Assembly (NCBI GenBank): GCA_016713925.1
Contig: JADJOH010000002.1
Span: forward strand, 868,001-932,000
Direction: 5' to 3'
DNA from: Bacteroidota bacterium
GTDB taxonomy: Bacteria; Bacteroidota; Bacteroidia; AKYH767-A; OLB10
DNA: 64,000 bases
Shown here: positions 34,176 through 43,035 of the stretch, piece after piece
Numbering within the stretch: the stretch's first letter is position 1
Layout of the letters: the number at the start of each line of letters is the position of its first letter
Position numbers and translations under genes: made by a program
The notes under the pieces: generated by a model
Databases searched by the model: none
What the model saw: only the letters and a program-made list of their open reading frames with translations
Told to the model about the DNA's origin: nothing

Positions 34176-35093
34176 TCAAGAACCTATAGGATGCCAGGTC
34201 GTTTTAGTTTCTTGTGCTGCCAGGATACGATAAGGAGATTGAAGATCTTCTTTTGAGAAATCGAGGACACGTTTTACATTTAAGGCCGCGTTGATTTGCA
34301 CGAGTTTTTTCTGTTCCGTATCGAGGTCAGCAAAGAGGATGGCGTTAATGTCCATGTGAGAGGAGGCATGACTGAGAAATTCTTTCCTGTAACCTGTCAG
34401 AATGTTTACTACACCGCCCGGCACATCGGAAGCATTCAGCACTTCTCCAAAATCAACAGCGGTAAGCGGGTACTTCTCGGAAGCCAGAAGGGCACATACA
34501 TTCCCACCAATGATCATCGGTGCTAACAAACTCACCATGCCCATCAATCCCTGCTGCAGAGGAGCTACAACACTCACCACTCCCATCGGCTCATGATAGG
34601 AGAAATTAAAATGCGAACTCTCTACCGGATTCACCGAACTGAAAACCTGGATATACTTATCACTCCATCCTGCATAGTAAACGAGTAAATCAATGGCCGC
34701 GTCCACTTCTTTCTTCGCATTGATGGAAGAATCTCCCTGTTGAACCAGGGTGTCGATGAACTGCCCCCTGCGACCTTCGAGTGTTTCGGCGATACGATAG
34801 AGGATCTGCGCTTTGTTGTAGGCCGATTTCTTCGCCCAGCCTTCCTGCGCTTTTCTATTCGAGACAATGCTATCACGCAAATCCTTTCGAGAACCACGAC
34901 AAACATTGGCGATCAATTTTCCGGAAGCATCTTTCAGGGCATATACGCGTCCCGATTCCGTGCGTGGAAATTTACCGTCAATGTAGAGTTTATATGTTTT
35001 ACGGACATCCAATCTGCTTGTCGGTACTTCATGACCGTTAGAGGAGACGTTTACTTTAATATTCTTTACTTTAAGAATTGTTTTCGTTGCCAT
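34176..35093 (-). CDS. Truncated, catalytically empty ALDH16-like protein
   Basis: 305 residues matching the N-terminal (NAD-binding) half of an aldehyde dehydrogenase: LYIDGKFPRTESGR, KSAYNKAQILYRIAETLEGRR in part, YHEPMGVVSVVAPLQQGLMGMVSLLAPMI and VPGGVVNILTG. The catalytic-cysteine block and the ELGG glutamate block are both missing, and the protein ends ETKTTWHPIGS. It follows a full ALDH by 21 bases. The pair mirrors ALDH16, where one chain carries an active and an inactive ALDH domain. Here the second is a separate subunit, probably structural or regulatory. Confidence 0.82.
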   Translation of the reverse strand: MATKTILKVKNIKVNVSSNGHEVPTSRLDVRKTYKLYIDGKFPRTESGRVYALKDASGKLIANVCRGSRKDLRDSIVSNRKAQEGWAKKSAYNKAQILYRIAETLEGRRGQFIDTLVQQGDSSINAKKEVDAAIDLLVYYAGWSDKYIQVFSSVNPVESSHFNFSYHEPMGVVSVVAPLQQGLMGMVSLLAPMIIGGNVCALLASEKYPLTAVDFGEVLNASDVPGGVVNILTGYRKEFLSHASSHMDINAILFADLDTEQKKLVQINAALNVKRVLDFSKEDLQSPYRILAAQETKTTWHPIGS

Positions 35094-35114
35094 GTTTTCT
35101 GGTTTTAGAAAATA

Positions 35115-36590
35115 TCAGGAGAGTTTAACGTAAGGCATCAATCCGTGAAGACCTCCTTCCCTGCCCATTCCACTTTCCTTGTATCCTCCGAAGGGACTGG
35201 TAGGATCAAATTTATTGTAGGTATTGGCCCAAAGTACCCCGGCCTTAATTTTTCCGGTTACATTAAATATTTTCGCGCCTTTATCTGTCCAGACGCCACC
35301 GCTAAGCCCGTAAGGAGTATTGTTCGCTTTCTCCACTACTTCTTCGAGCGTACGGAAGGTTTGTATGGCCAGCACCGGTCCGAAGATTTCTTCCTGTACA
35401 ATTTTACTGGACTGCGCCACATTGGTAAACAAAGTGGGACGGAACCAATATCCTTTCGATGGCACACTGCACTCCGGCTGCCAGCATTCGCCGCCTTCTT
35501 TAATTCCTGCATTCACCAGTGACTTTATTTTTGACAATTGCGCTTTTGAATTAATCGCACCCACATCGGTATTTTTATCCAGCGGATCACCCACTATCAG
35601 TGTGGATATACGATCTTTCAGTTTACGAATCACTTCCTTCGCCACCCCTTCCTGCACAAATAATCTTGAACCCGCACAACAGACATGCCCCTGATTGAAA
35701 AAGATTCCGTTTATGATTCCCTCCACGGCCTGATCGATGGCTGCATCTTCAAAAATAATATTGGCTGCTTTTCCACCGAGTTCGAGTGTATATTTCTTAT
35801 CTGTGCCCGCGAGTGCTTTCTGAATCAACTTTCCTACATCGGTAGAACCGGTAAAAGCCACCTTATCGATTCCGGGATGATTCACCAACGCGGAACCGGT
35901 AGCACCTGCACCTGTGATGATATTCACCACTCCCGGAGGCAAATCCGCTTCCTGTAATATCTCCGCGAGCTTAAGAGCAGTGAGCGGCGTGGTCTCGGCG
36001 GGCTTCAGCACAACCGTATTTCCACAGGCCAGCGCGGGAGCAATCTTCCAGGCGGCCATTAATAACGGGAAATTCCAGGGGATGATTTGACCGGCGACCC
36101 CCAGCGGCTGTGAACGTTTTCCGGGGAAGGCATAGTCGAGCTTATCGGCCCAACCGGCATAATAGAAAAAGTGGGCAGCGGCGAGAGGGACATCGATATC
36201 ACGGCTTTCACGAATAGGTTTACCGCCATCCATACTTTCAATCACGGCTAATTCTCGTGCTTTCTCCTGCAGGATGCGGGCAATGCGGTAGAGGTATTTT
36301 CCACGCTCCGCCGCCGGCATCTTCGACCATGTCTTATCATAGGCTTGTCGGGCAGCTTTCACGGCTTTGTCGACATCAGTCGCACCTGCTTCAGCGACAG
36401 ACGCTATTTTCTTCTCTGTTGAAGGATTGATGGTATCGAAATATTTTCCACCGGCAGGAGCAACAAACTTTCCATTGATGAACAACTCATAGCGATCTTT
36501 CAGTTGGATATGTTCAGTACCTTCCGGCGCCGGGGCGTAACTCCATGAGGTAGAAAAATTGAGTGGTTTCACTTTAACAGCTTTCTTCAT
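35115..36590 (-). CDS. ALDH16-like aldehyde dehydrogenase (active subunit)
   Basis: 491 residues with all catalytic parts: IIPWNFPLLMAAWKIAPALACGN (conserved Asn), KPAETTPLT, FTGSTDVGKL, LELGGKAANI (Glu) and FNQGHVCCAGSRLF, with the catalytic Cys at GHVC. The first 40 residues are a basic leader not seen in ordinary ALDHs but usual in this branch. The truncated partner lies 21 bases downstream. Substrate unknown; the deoC gene often found beside ALDH16 pairs is absent. Confidence 0.88.
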   Translation of the reverse strand: MKKAVKVKPLNFSTSWSYAPAPEGTEHIQLKDRYELFINGKFVAPAGGKYFDTINPSTEKKIASVAEAGATDVDKAVKAARQAYDKTWSKMPAAERGKYLYRIARILQEKARELAVIESMDGGKPIRESRDIDVPLAAAHFFYYAGWADKLDYAFPGKRSQPLGVAGQIIPWNFPLLMAAWKIAPALACGNTVVLKPAETTPLTALKLAEILQEADLPPGVVNIITGAGATGSALVNHPGIDKVAFTGSTDVGKLIQKALAGTDKKYTLELGGKAANIIFEDAAIDQAVEGIINGIFFNQGHVCCAGSRLFVQEGVAKEVIRKLKDRISTLIVGDPLDKNTDVGAINSKAQLSKIKSLVNAGIKEGGECWQPECSVPSKGYWFRPTLFTNVAQSSKIVQEEIFGPVLAIQTFRTLEEVVEKANNTPYGLSGGVWTDKGAKIFNVTGKIKAGVLWANTYNKFDPTSPFGGYKESGMGREGGLHGLMPYVKLS

Positions 36591-36821
36591 ACTCTGAAAT
36601 TTTTACGAATTTAAACAAACTTTTTCACAAAAAAATACTCCCCCGAAGTCACAAGGTGTAGATGGCAAGCATTGTTAAAAATAAAATAACGCTCTGAATT
36701 GAACTATCCATTTTTAATTATTCTCTTTTACACCTCACAGACGCATAACCCACCCCCTAATTACATAATTTTAATACTAGTATTTCGTATTTTCGTTTTA
36801 CATTAGTATTTAGTAATATAT

Positions 36822-37547
36822 TTACCCCATCAACTCCGCCAGTACTTCATAGGAGCGGATACTGAATCCCTGGGTATGGTGCAACTCGAAATAGGTGATG
36901 ATAGCCTGCAGCAATTGCTTTCGTTCGGCACCATTCATTTTAATGTCATGCATCTCTTCCAACGAAAGCGAGAGTAATTCGTGGAAGAGTTTTGTGAGGC
37001 TGTGTTCGATAAAATAAGGATGCATCGGACGACTTTCTCTGAAGACACCTTCCTTCAGATCAAAATACTGGCTTTGGCTGGAATAATGTCCTCCGGGATA
37101 GAAGCCCAGGTAGCGGCTTAACTGCAGACAAAAAACGAGGTGGAAACAGGTGGTCGTTTCCGGATGCAAGTCCAGTATCTGCACCGCATGATCTACAAAG
37201 CCGAATAAGCCTGAATTTGGTTCTTCTTCCTTTATGCTCCTGTAGAGGATTTCAGCAAGAAAAAGTGCGACAGTAGTTTTTACCGTATCATAAGGAATAT
37301 GTACCAAGGGCGGAGATGCGGAAACCTCTGACACCCGATGTAGTCCGCCTTGCTTCTTGAAATAAGCCACCACCTCAATTATGGTGAGGGGTTGAAAAAG
37401 ATTATTCGCATAGCGTGCCTTTTGTTTCCTGACGCCATTGACAAGAAAACTTTGCAGTCCATGTGACTCCGTATATGCTTTGACGATGATACTCGCCTCG
37501 GCATAAGGAGTGATATCTAGGACAACAGCACGGGTTTTTAGTAACAT
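36822..37547 (-). CDS. recO: DNA repair protein RecO
   Basis: 241 residues from the ATG at 37547, which fits the family N-terminus MLLKTRAVVLDITPYAEASIIVKAYTE (a start ten codons upstream is also open). It has an OB-fold N-domain (to about 80) and a helical C-domain with LFLAEILYRSIKEEEPN and LSRYLGFYPGG. It loads RecA with RecF/RecR and anneals SSB-coated DNA. The four-cysteine zinc site of many RecO proteins is missing, as in other Bacteroidota. Confidence 0.9.
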   Translation of the reverse strand: MLLKTRAVVLDITPYAEASIIVKAYTESHGLQSFLVNGVRKQKARYANNLFQPLTIIEVVAYFKKQGGLHRVSEVSASPPLVHIPYDTVKTTVALFLAEILYRSIKEEEPNSGLFGFVDHAVQILDLHPETTTCFHLVFCLQLSRYLGFYPGGHYSSQSQYFDLKEGVFRESRPMHPYFIEHSLTKLFHELLSLSLEEMHDIKMNGAERKQLLQAIITYFELHHTQGFSIRSYEVLAELMG

Positions 37548-37613
37548 AACACTTTCATTTAACCGCAACGGGCGCAACGATTACGCAATGGGCGCAGCGG
37601 GTATACGATGAGA

Positions 37614-38912
37614 TTACTTTTTTTGCAATATCAAATCCTGTCCGATATCTTTACGGTAATAGGCATAATCGAAATTAATGGTTTTTGCAGCGGCGTAGGA
37701 TTTTTCCAGGGCAGCCTCGAGAGTTTCGGCGAGAGAGGTCAGTGCCAATACACGTCCGCCATTAGTTATAACATTCTTTCCTTGCTGTGCTGTCCCTGCG
37801 TGGAACACCAGTGTATCTCCAACTTTATCCAGGTTAGTGATGGAAAAACCTTTATCATAATTTCCCGGATAACCACCGGATACCATGACAACGGTGGCGG
37901 CTATACGAGGATCAATTTTGAGTTGTACTTCATTTAATTTTTGCTGTGCAACTGCTTCCATCAGATCGACGAAATCTGTCTGAATACGCGGCAATACTGC
38001 TTCCGTTTCCGGATCACCCATACGACAATTGTATTCGATGACCAATGGTTCACCGGAGACATTCATCAATCCAATAAATATAAATCCGATGTAATTTATT
38101 TTCTCTGCAGCTAATCCGTTGATGGTTGGTTTCACTATTCTCTCCTCCACTTTACGCATGAAAGTATCATCTGCAAAGGGCACAGGACTCACAGCGCCCA
38201 TGCCACCGGTATTCAGACCTTTGTCACCATCACCGATGCGTTTATAATCCTTTGCTTCCGGAAGAATTTTATAATTCACACCATCCGTCAAAACAAAAAC
38301 TGAAACTTCAATGCCGGACAGAAATTCTTCTATCACCACCTTCTCGCCTGCTTTCCCGAATTTACTGTCGCCCAACATGGCCTTCAACTCCTGCTTCGCC
38401 TCTTCTAAATTATCCAGAATTAAAACACCTTTACCGGCAGCAAGTCCATCGGCTTTCAGCACATAAGGTGCAGTTAATGTCCCGAGAAATTTATATCCTT
38501 CTTCCAGTTTAGAAAAAGTAAACGTATCATAGCCTGCAGTTGGAATGTGATGACGTTTCATGAACGCTTTTGAAAAGTCCTTGCTTCCTTCCAGTTGAGC
38601 ACCGGCTTTAGAAGGACCAATGACGGGGATATGCATCAGTTGAGGATCCTCCGCAAAAAAATCCACCACACCATTCACCAGCGGATCTTCCGGGCCAACC
38701 ACCACCATATCGATTTCATTTTCCAGAACAAAAATTTTCAACGCGGGAAAATCATTCGGTGATACATCAACGTTAGTCCCGTGCTGCGCGGTTCCTGCAT
38801 TACCCGGGGCAATGAAGAGTTGGCTGCATCGAGGGCTCATAGCCAGGCTACGGGCGAAGGCATGTTCACGACCACCGGAACCGAGGAGAAGGATACTTAA
38901 TTTTTCTAACAT
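37614..38912 (-). CDS. purD: Phosphoribosylamine-glycine ligase
   Basis: 432-residue ATP-grasp enzyme of purine synthesis, making GAR from phosphoribosylamine, glycine and ATP. The N-terminus ILLLGSGGREHAFA and IAPGNAGTA bind phosphoribosylamine; VLKADGLAAGKGV and EEFLSGIEVSVF are ATP-grasp loops, and EYNCRMGDPETEAVLPR is the metal-binding signature. It is monocistronic and separate from purF and purQ in this window. Confidence 0.96.
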   Translation of the reverse strand: MLEKLSILLLGSGGREHAFARSLAMSPRCSQLFIAPGNAGTAQHGTNVDVSPNDFPALKIFVLENEIDMVVVGPEDPLVNGVVDFFAEDPQLMHIPVIGPSKAGAQLEGSKDFSKAFMKRHHIPTAGYDTFTFSKLEEGYKFLGTLTAPYVLKADGLAAGKGVLILDNLEEAKQELKAMLGDSKFGKAGEKVVIEEFLSGIEVSVFVLTDGVNYKILPEAKDYKRIGDGDKGLNTGGMGAVSPVPFADDTFMRKVEERIVKPTINGLAAEKINYIGFIFIGLMNVSGEPLVIEYNCRMGDPETEAVLPRIQTDFVDLMEAVAQQKLNEVQLKIDPRIAATVVMVSGGYPGNYDKGFSITNLDKVGDTLVFHAGTAQQGKNVITNGGRVLALTSLAETLEAALEKSYAAAKTINFDYAYYRKDIGQDLILQKK

Positions 38913-39005
38913 AACACTTTATTAAGAACGCTGATCTCGTTACTTCGTCCCGAGACAGGTAAAACAGTTGGAATGGATAAACGCGGATTTTTATACTAAA
39001 ACTTT

Positions 39006-41135
39006 TTACCACTTGGGTGTGACGCCCATATTATAGAACATAAACGAATATGTATCCGCAATTTCTTCGATGGTCTTGCTGAGCGGTTTACCGGCGCCAT
39101 GTCCGGCCTTTACATCGATGCGAATGAGGACAGGATTTGAACCTTTCTGATTTTCCTGCAAGGCGGCGATATATTTAAACGAATGAGCAGGAACTACTCG
39201 ATCATCATGATCAGCAGTTGTGACCATCACTGCTGGATAATTAGCAGGTCGGATATTATGCAAAGGAGAATAGTTCAGGAGATTTCTAAAATCCTGAATG
39301 CTATCACTGGATCCATACTCCACCACCCATCCCCAGCCAACAGTAAACTTATGGAAACGCAGCATATCCATCACACCTACTGCAGGGAAAGCCACCTTAA
39401 ATAATTCCGGACGCTGATTCACTACAGCTCCTACCAATAATCCGCCATTGGATCCACCTTGGACAGCAAGGTATGCGGGAGATGTATAATTTTCCTTAAT
39501 GAGATACTCAGCAGCAGCAATGAAATCATCAAACACCGATTGTTTCTTCAACAACATACCTGCTTTATGCCATGCATCCCCATATTCACCACCTCCACGA
39601 ATATTCGCCATCACAAAAATGGCCCCTTGCTCCAGCATCGCCAGACGCGCGGCGCTAAAACCGGGAGTCAGATTGACATTAAAACCACCGTAGCCATAAA
39701 GCAATGTTGGATTCTTTCCATCTTTCTTAAGTCCTTTCTTATGCACAATAAACATCGGCACTTTCGTACCATCCTTACTTGAATAAAAAACCTGTTCTGT
39801 TGTATAGTCGGCAGGGTTATACTTTACTGATGAAGCCCTGAACTCCGATACTTTTCTCTCGGCGATCACATAACGATAAATCGTAGGAGGATAGGTAAAA
39901 GAAGTAAATGTAAAAAACACTTCCTTATCATCAAGGTTTCCGCCAAAACCACCTGCCGTTCCGATGGAGGGCAACTGAATTTCATTCTCTCTCACACCCT
40001 CGTAAGAATACACATACACATGCGAAGAAACATCCTGCAGGTAATTCAGAAACAGTTTTCCACCTGCAGAGGAAACATTATCGAGCAATGATTTTGTCTC
40101 AGGGACAAGCACCTTCCATGACTTTGTATAATCACCGGCGGGATCAAATGTGTTCAAGTCCAAAGCGACCACATGATTATTCGCAGCACCGTGGTTCGTA
40201 CTTACAAAAATCTTGCTGCCGACATTATCTATGACACCGTATTCATAGTTGAAGCCTTTAAACAATGTTGCCAGCTTACTATCGGGCTTAGATAAATCTT
40301 TATACATGATTTCAGTTCCATAGGTACCCATAGACACATAGACAAAAAGATACTTCTCATCTTCCGACACCTGAGCACCATAATACCGAAGTGCATTTGA
40401 CTTATCTTCATAAATCAATTTATCCGTGTCCTGAGAAGTGCCCAGTTTATGATACCATACCTGATGATATTCATTCTTCCCGCTCAGCTCAGTACCTTTT
40501 TCAGGGTTGGGATAGCGTGAATAATAAAATCCATCCTTATACCAGGCAGCTCCACTGAATTTCACCCAATTCAATTCATCCGACATATCCTTCGCGCCAT
40601 CTACCTGTTTAACCTTAATGGTTTGCCAATCAGAGCCGCTTTGATTAATGGCATAAGCGACATACTTTTTATCCTTCGAAAAACCCAGCATACTTACTGC
40701 TGCGGTGCCATCTTTTGTCAATGTATTCGGATCCAGGAAAACCATTGGAGTTCCATTAAGACCTTTTTGATAGTAGATAACGGATTGATTTTGCAAACCA
40801 TCATTTTTACTAAAAAAATAAAACTCTCCGGCGCGACTGGGAGCTGAATACCGTTCATAGTTCATGATTTCAGAGAGACGATTTTTAAAATTCTCCCGGT
40901 AAGGTATTTTAGAGAGATAATCAAAAGTCACCTTATTCTGACTTTCGACCCATTGCTTTACATTTTCAGCTGTATCCACTTCCAGCCAGCGGAACGGATC
41001 CTTTACGGTTGTACCGTGGTAATTATCCTGATCGGTTCCTTTTTGTGTAAGAGGATACTTAAGGGGTTGCGCCATCAATGAATGAAATGAGATTAAACAT
41101 AGTAGCAGAAGTCCTGCAATGGATTTTTTTGACAT
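39006..41135 (-). CDS. Prolyl oligopeptidase family protease (S9A)
   Basis: 709 residues from the ATG at 41135, which begins a signal peptide (MSKKSIAGLLLLCLISFHSLMAQ); an upstream in-frame ATG would spoil it. The seven-bladed propeller fills about 70-430. The alpha/beta-hydrolase domain carries LLYGYGGFNVNLTP, ANIRGGGEYGDAWHKAG, the nucleophile in QGGSNGGLL, the Asp in TADHDDRVVP, and the His in KAGHGAGK. It cuts after proline in short peptides in the periplasm. A TATTTTTG box (minus strand, 41156-41163) is the likely -7 element. Confidence 0.94.
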   Translation of the reverse strand: MSKKSIAGLLLLCLISFHSLMAQPLKYPLTQKGTDQDNYHGTTVKDPFRWLEVDTAENVKQWVESQNKVTFDYLSKIPYRENFKNRLSEIMNYERYSAPSRAGEFYFFSKNDGLQNQSVIYYQKGLNGTPMVFLDPNTLTKDGTAAVSMLGFSKDKKYVAYAINQSGSDWQTIKVKQVDGAKDMSDELNWVKFSGAAWYKDGFYYSRYPNPEKGTELSGKNEYHQVWYHKLGTSQDTDKLIYEDKSNALRYYGAQVSEDEKYLFVYVSMGTYGTEIMYKDLSKPDSKLATLFKGFNYEYGVIDNVGSKIFVSTNHGAANNHVVALDLNTFDPAGDYTKSWKVLVPETKSLLDNVSSAGGKLFLNYLQDVSSHVYVYSYEGVRENEIQLPSIGTAGGFGGNLDDKEVFFTFTSFTYPPTIYRYVIAERKVSEFRASSVKYNPADYTTEQVFYSSKDGTKVPMFIVHKKGLKKDGKNPTLLYGYGGFNVNLTPGFSAARLAMLEQGAIFVMANIRGGGEYGDAWHKAGMLLKKQSVFDDFIAAAEYLIKENYTSPAYLAVQGGSNGGLLVGAVVNQRPELFKVAFPAVGVMDMLRFHKFTVGWGWVVEYGSSDSIQDFRNLLNYSPLHNIRPANYPAVMVTTADHDDRVVPAHSFKYIAALQENQKGSNPVLIRIDVKAGHGAGKPLSKTIEEIADTYSFMFYNMGVTPKW

Positions 41136-41256
41136 AATTGAGAGGGGTGAGGACTCAAAAATAAACAAGAAACAGCAGAAAAGCGAATTCAAAATTAAAT
41201 TCGATACAGCTATTAAAAACTCTTCAATTACGGGAAATGTTCATCGGGTTAAAAGA

Positions 41257-42624
41257 TCACTTCGGCATTTGCAAATCTTTGGCGGACAACATAAAACTTG
41301 AGACCACGACTCCACTTTTATCTATCGAAACCATTTTCAGGGAACGATCATTCCTTGGCCCTGTAACATCAAAACGACAGAAATTATTCGTAGAGACCAG
41401 TGTTTCGGGAACTCTATAGGGATTCTTCAATTCCTTTGTACCAACGGGATGCGACCTGGAGGTGAGTGGGGAGCAGGTAAAATCATACATTTTATACCCT
41501 CCTTTCGGTTGCCAGGCAATTACTTCGGAGAAATGACGGTCGCCGCTCAGGAAGACGACACCATTAATTTTATAAGATAAGATAAATGCCATCAGGTCAT
41601 AAAACTCGCAGGGGTAATCTCTTAAATGTTCCTTTTCGGCAACAGGATTCAACACCTGATTCCCCACGGCAACAAACTTAAAAGTAGCGGATGAATTCAG
41701 CAATTTATCCTTTAGCCATGACAATTGAATTTCGCCAAAAAAAGACTTCTCACAATTCGGTTTCCCTGCTACTGAGTCAATCATGGCATTAGGTGCACGG
41801 TTAGAGCGATCATCCATCAGGAAAAAGTCGCAGTCACTCCATGAAAAAGAGCTATAAATACCATGATCATATTCTGATCCATAGGTTTTATTTCCCCAAT
41901 AAGCACGAAAGATATCCTGCGAAGATTTTTTCAGTTCAAAAGAGCGGTCCGAGTTGTCGGGACCAAAATCATGATCATCCCAGATTGCATAATTAGGTCG
42001 AGAGGCGAAAAGTTCTGAAAGTTCGGGGGCTTTTCGCTGGAGAGAATAACGGTACTGGATACCCGCAGAAGAGCCATAATCCGAGGGCCGTAAATATAAA
42101 TTATCTCCCAGCCAAAGCATAAAATCGGTTTGCATGCTGGCCATAGTTCGGAAAATATAGGGATCCTGACCATAAGGGGTACCGGCTACGTCCAGCACCG
42201 GATCGTTTAAATAGGTACAAGAGCCTGCCAAAAAGGAAAAATTCAGAGGTTCGGCTTCCGGATTCGCCTGGTGCGGCTTCGTTGTAAAACTATGCTGCTT
42301 TACTGTTGGCATTACTTTCCCATTCAACACCAACTCGTACAAATAGGTCGTGTTTAGTTTCAGTTTTACCAATTCGAAGTGAATCGGGTTGTACGGATTA
42401 CCAAGATTTCCTTTATAGTCCATCTCATAAAAAAAGTCAACATCGTTCTTCTCCCAATAACGCAATACCGCGGTCTTTACGTTTTGACCTACTTCGAACC
42501 AAACCAACACCGACCTGTGTTCACTGAAACCAAGCATCGGACCTGAAATCAGCAAGGGCTCCTGCTGCGCGGTGAGTTTCAATGAAAAAAACAAAAAGAA
42601 TAGAAGAGATGCGATTGTTTTCAT
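41257..42624 (-). CDS. PhoD-like alkaline phosphatase family protein
   Basis: 455 residues with a signal peptide (KTIASLLFFLFFSLKLTAQ). An N-terminal fibronectin-like domain (about 25-120) is followed by the metallophosphatase domain: AGSCTYLNDP, FMLWLGDNLYLRP, YAIWDDHDFGPDNSDRSF in part (WDDHDFGPD), SDCDFFLMDDRSNRAP and NGVVFLSGDRHFSEV, which supply the PhoD metal ligands. It is a periplasmic phosphomonoesterase or diesterase. It diverges from the CotH gene and follows the S9 protease on the same strand. Confidence 0.9.
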   Translation of the reverse strand: MKTIASLLFFLFFSLKLTAQQEPLLISGPMLGFSEHRSVLVWFEVGQNVKTAVLRYWEKNDVDFFYEMDYKGNLGNPYNPIHFELVKLKLNTTYLYELVLNGKVMPTVKQHSFTTKPHQANPEAEPLNFSFLAGSCTYLNDPVLDVAGTPYGQDPYIFRTMASMQTDFMLWLGDNLYLRPSDYGSSAGIQYRYSLQRKAPELSELFASRPNYAIWDDHDFGPDNSDRSFELKKSSQDIFRAYWGNKTYGSEYDHGIYSSFSWSDCDFFLMDDRSNRAPNAMIDSVAGKPNCEKSFFGEIQLSWLKDKLLNSSATFKFVAVGNQVLNPVAEKEHLRDYPCEFYDLMAFILSYKINGVVFLSGDRHFSEVIAWQPKGGYKMYDFTCSPLTSRSHPVGTKELKNPYRVPETLVSTNNFCRFDVTGPRNDRSLKMVSIDKSGVVVSSFMLSAKDLQMPK

Positions 42625-43035
42625 ATGATGGAATTAAAACATAAAAGTATTAAAACACCTGATAACTGCCTCAAATTTTTTAAAAAATATCTCCCGACGC
42701 CAATCCTTAGAGCAATTCAATAGAGATAACGAGTTCAAAAAATATAAAAGTTATAAAACTTCAGGAATATACTGCACTTAGACTAGATGGGCACAACACC
42801 TTTACTTGAAAAAACATCTCATTCACCCATGACAATAAGTAAAGCCTCTTCAACAACTACCGTAAACATTAAACATTGTTTCAATTACAAAATCATCTAT
42901 GAAAATAAAGGAACTGAAAGTCATAGCCGTTATCTGATCCTGACCTTTATTTTAAATAACAACTATTAGGGGTAATAAAAAAATCCGACGTTTCTACATG
43001 CATACTATTGTTTTTCGTAATTTTAGTCTCCACTT
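42625..43035. other. Divergent intergenic region
   Basis: 411 AT-rich bases between the PhoD-like and CotH genes. TAATTTTA at 43018-43025 is a weak -7 candidate for the CotH gene. A 60-codon frame at 42787-42969 shows no family resemblance and is not called. Confidence 0.4.

Noticed and set aside
42787..42969. 60-codon open frame between the PhoD-like and CotH genes
   Set aside because: No recognisable motif or promoter, and unremarkable composition for intergenic DNA.
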